Source: Natronohydrobacter sp.
GTDB taxonomy: Bacteria; Pseudomonadota; Alphaproteobacteria; Rhodobacterales; Rhodobacteraceae
DNA length: 6,867 nucleotides
Direction: 5' to 3'
Assembly: GCA_007116445.1 (NCBI GenBank)
Contig: SKIM01000001.1
Span: 1-6,867, forward strand
Shown here: positions 5,551-6,867 of the stretch, in pieces
Layout of the letters: each line of letters begins with the position of its first letter
Numbering within the stretch: position 1 is the stretch's first letter
The notes under the pieces: generated by a model
Told to the model about the DNA's origin: nothing
Seen by the model: only the letters and a program-made list of their open reading frames with translations
The model's database searches: none
Made by a program: the position numbers and the translations under genes

Positions 5551-6659
5551 TTTACCGTATATTAGGGAAAATTTTGTTAACGCTTTGTGTCGTTGTGTCA
5601 CCCCAGTGGCTCGAAGCTTCAGTGCGATTGAAAGACCTTGTCGAGTTCGATGGCGTTCGCGGAAATGATCTTTTGGGATATGGCTTGGTCGTTGGCTTAG
5701 ATGGTACTGGCGATGGGATGCGGAACTCACCTTTTACCGAGGACATCATGTCCAACATCCTTGAGCGCTTAGGAGTTAACGTCACTGGCGAACAGTTTCG
5801 TCCACGGAACGTCGCTGCCGTCGTTGTTACTGCAACCCTTCCACCTTTTGCGCGATCGGGCGCGCGTATTGACGTAACCGTATCTGCGATTGGAGATGCA
5901 ACGAGTTTATTGGGTGGCACCCTTGTCATGACGCCTCTTAATGGCGCAGATGGTACGATTTACGCAGTTGCTCAAGGAACTGTGATTTCGGGTGGTGTGG
6001 CCGTGCAGGGTCAGGCGGCACGAGAAGTGCGGGGCGTGCCTACTGCTGGTTCAATACCTTTGGGTGCAAGGGTCGAGCGTGAAGTGGATTTTGAGTTAGC
6101 TAGTCTTTCTCGTATTCGGCTAGCACTGCGTGTGCCTGATTTCACAACGGCGGCTTTGATAGAAGAGGAGGTGAATCGAGAACTTGGTCGACCAGTTGCC
6201 ACTATGGTAGATTCCGGAACCGTTGTCTTGGACGTTGCGCAGGCAGGCTTGAGGTCTCCAGCGCATGCACTCGCAAGAATAGAAAACGTGACCATAACAC
6301 CTCATGCACGTGCTCGTGTCGTGGTGGATCAGAGGTCTGGCACGATAGTCATGGGCAAAGATGTGCGGATAAGCCGTGTCGCAGTCGCGCAGGGGGGGTT
6401 AACTTTACGTGTGGAGGAGGCGCCACTTGTAGTGCAGCCTAATCCCTTTGCCGAGGGTGAGACTATAGTAGTCCCGAGAACCGTTGCAGAAATTGGCGAT
6501 CGTGCGCAAACAGCTCTTGCTGAACTTCAAGAGGGAACATCACTATCAGAAATTGTAGCTGGTCTAAATGCGCTAGGTGTTGCCCCACGGGATATGATTG
6601 ATATTTTGAATAGCATTAACGCGGCCGGAGCATTGCACGCGGAGTTGATCGTTCAATAG
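5547..6659 (+). CDS. flgI: Flagellar P-ring protein FlgI
   Basis: FlgI is secreted to the periplasm by the Sec route and assembles into the P-ring, the bushing around the rod at the peptidoglycan layer. The 370-residue product matches the family's length (E. coli 365). A signal peptide covers about 1-24: positive MIYRILGK, a hydrophobic core LLTLCVVV, and likely cleavage after LEA, giving a mature start SVRLKDLVEF. Family segments follow in order: GVRGNDLLGYGLVVGLDGTG (38-57), NVAAVVVTATLPPFARSG, LLGGTLVMTPLNGADG, YAVAQG, and near the end LNALGVAPRDMIDIL. Similarity to E. coli FlgI runs the whole length. The start overlaps the flgL stop (ATGA), so translation is probably coupled; only a weak GAG precedes it. 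The only cysteine is in the signal peptide. It is the last flagellar gene visible in this run. Confidence 0.96.
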   Translation: MIYRILGKILLTLCVVVSPQWLEASVRLKDLVEFDGVRGNDLLGYGLVVGLDGTGDGMRNSPFTEDIMSNILERLGVNVTGEQFRPRNVAAVVVTATLPPFARSGARIDVTVSAIGDATSLLGGTLVMTPLNGADGTIYAVAQGTVISGGVAVQGQAAREVRGVPTAGSIPLGARVEREVDFELASLSRIRLALRVPDFTTAALIEEEVNRELGRPVATMVDSGTVVLDVAQAGLRSPAHALARIENVTITPHARARVVVDQRSGTIVMGKDVRISRVAVAQGGLTLRVEEAPLVVQPNPFAEGETIVVPRTVAEIGDRAQTALAELQEGTSLSEIVAGLNALGVAPRDMIDILNSINAAGALHAELIVQ

Positions 6660-6676
6660 TTCGCCATGGTACACGA

Positions 6677-6692
6677 CTCGCCTCTTTGCGAG
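6677..6692. repeat. Small hairpin just after flgI, not a clear terminator
   Basis: CTCGC at 6677-6681 and GCGAG at 6688-6692 pair exactly around a six-base loop, 17 bases after the flgI stop. A second weak stem follows (AGACC 6691-6695 with GGTCT 6702-6706) and would compete with it. Neither is followed by a run of T, so I do not call an intrinsic terminator. Confidence 0.35.
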
Positions 6693-6735
6693 ACCATGAG
6701 AGGTCTTCGAGGGTATCTGGAGTTAGTTCGCCACA

Positions 6736-6867
6736 CTACGCGACTCTCATCCGGAAGCGTTTTCTGATGGCGTAATTTTCGCCGGAGATGAGAGGGATGC
6801 CGCCTATGCGGAGTCGACGGCGCAACTCGTCGAGGCCTGTGCGGAACCAAGACTTCGAACAGTAGCC
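6736..6867 (-). CDS. Possible C-terminal fragment of an unrecognised convergent gene
   Basis: A minus-strand frame enters from the right edge and ends at a TAG complementary to 6736-6738. The visible 43 residues include SWFRTGLDELRRRL and ISGENYAIRKRFRMRVA, a basic, arginine-rich tail. Of its 43 sense codons, 31 end in G or C, as expected for real coding sequence in this genome, but the stretch is short. I do not recognise the product. A competing plus-strand frame (6727-6867, including EAFSDGVIFAGDERDAAYAE) is also open and reads almost as well, but has no ATG, GTG or TTG start. Only sequence to the right can decide. Confidence 0.2.
   Translation of the reverse strand, partial: GYCSKSWFRTGLDELRRRLRIGGIPLISGENYAIRKRFRMRVA
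6744..6794. repeat. Imperfect inverted repeat in the region after flgI
   Basis: CTCTCATCCGG at 6744-6754 faces CCGGAGATGAGAG at 6782-6794. The arms are complementary except for two extra bases in the right arm, and they enclose about 27 bases, which themselves end in a small GGCG/CGCC stem (6769-6772 with 6780-6783). It could be an RNA structure, a protein-binding site or a relic of a mobile element end. No function is implied by the sequence itself. Confidence 0.4.

Noticed and set aside
5547..5620. Lipoprotein signal in FlgI because of the cysteine at residue 14
   Set aside because: The residues before it (L-T-L-C) lack the small residue required at -1, the cysteine lies inside the hydrophobic core, and a normal signal peptidase I site (LEA) follows at residue 24.
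6677..6706. Intrinsic terminator after flgI
   Set aside because: The stems are only five base pairs, overlap each other, and no run of T follows.
6653..6850. Minus-strand frame of 65 residues overlapping the end of flgI
   Set aside because: Its translation is a low-complexity run rich in Arg, Pro, Ser and His, with no recognised motif, and the alternative minus-strand frame ending at 6736 reads better.

Overview
The window is a flagellar gene block from an alphaproteobacterium, most likely a Rhodobacterales (roseobacter-type) bacterium. This rests on the gene order motB-flgE-flgK-flgL-flgI, on the short, divergent axial proteins (FlgK of 475 residues), on a MotB of the same style, on the moderately GC-rich sequence, and on a CtrA-like TTAA-N7-TTCA element ahead of motB. 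No RNA gene, insertion sequence or CRISPR array was recognised, and no genus can be named from the sequence alone.

Layout. Positions 1-601 (minus strand) hold most of a PxpB/KipI-family gene (5-oxoprolinase subunit B, also called allophanate hydrolase subunit 1-like). Its C-terminus lies beyond the left edge. It has no start-to-stop open frame inside the window, but its minus-strand frame is free of stops from the left edge to position 757. Positions 602-918 are the divergent control region. From 919 to 6659 five plus-strand genes follow head to tail: motB (stator), flgE (hook), flgK and flgL (hook-filament junction) and flgI (P-ring). Gaps are 68, 22 and 3 bases, and flgL and flgI overlap by ATGA, so this looks like one transcription unit. 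Positions 6660-6867 hold no gene that can be named, only small hairpins and the possible end of a convergent minus-strand frame.

How the genes work together. MotB anchors the proton-driven stator to peptidoglycan and needs MotA, which is not in the window. FlgI builds the periplasmic bushing around the rod. FlgE forms the hook outside the cell, and FlgK then FlgL join it to the filament. The rod, export, C-ring, L-ring and filament genes must lie elsewhere. PxpB belongs to cytosolic 5-oxoproline recycling and has no evident link to motility; it is simply the divergent neighbour.

Points of interest: two perfect intragenic hairpins (flgK, flgL), an Arg in place of the usual Asp in MotB's peptidoglycan-binding loop, a cysteine-free mature FlgI, a drop in GC content from flgK onward, and an unexplained 3' end. 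I see nothing that makes a convincing case for a wholly new system; this is mainly a lineage-typical flagellar operon with a few oddities.
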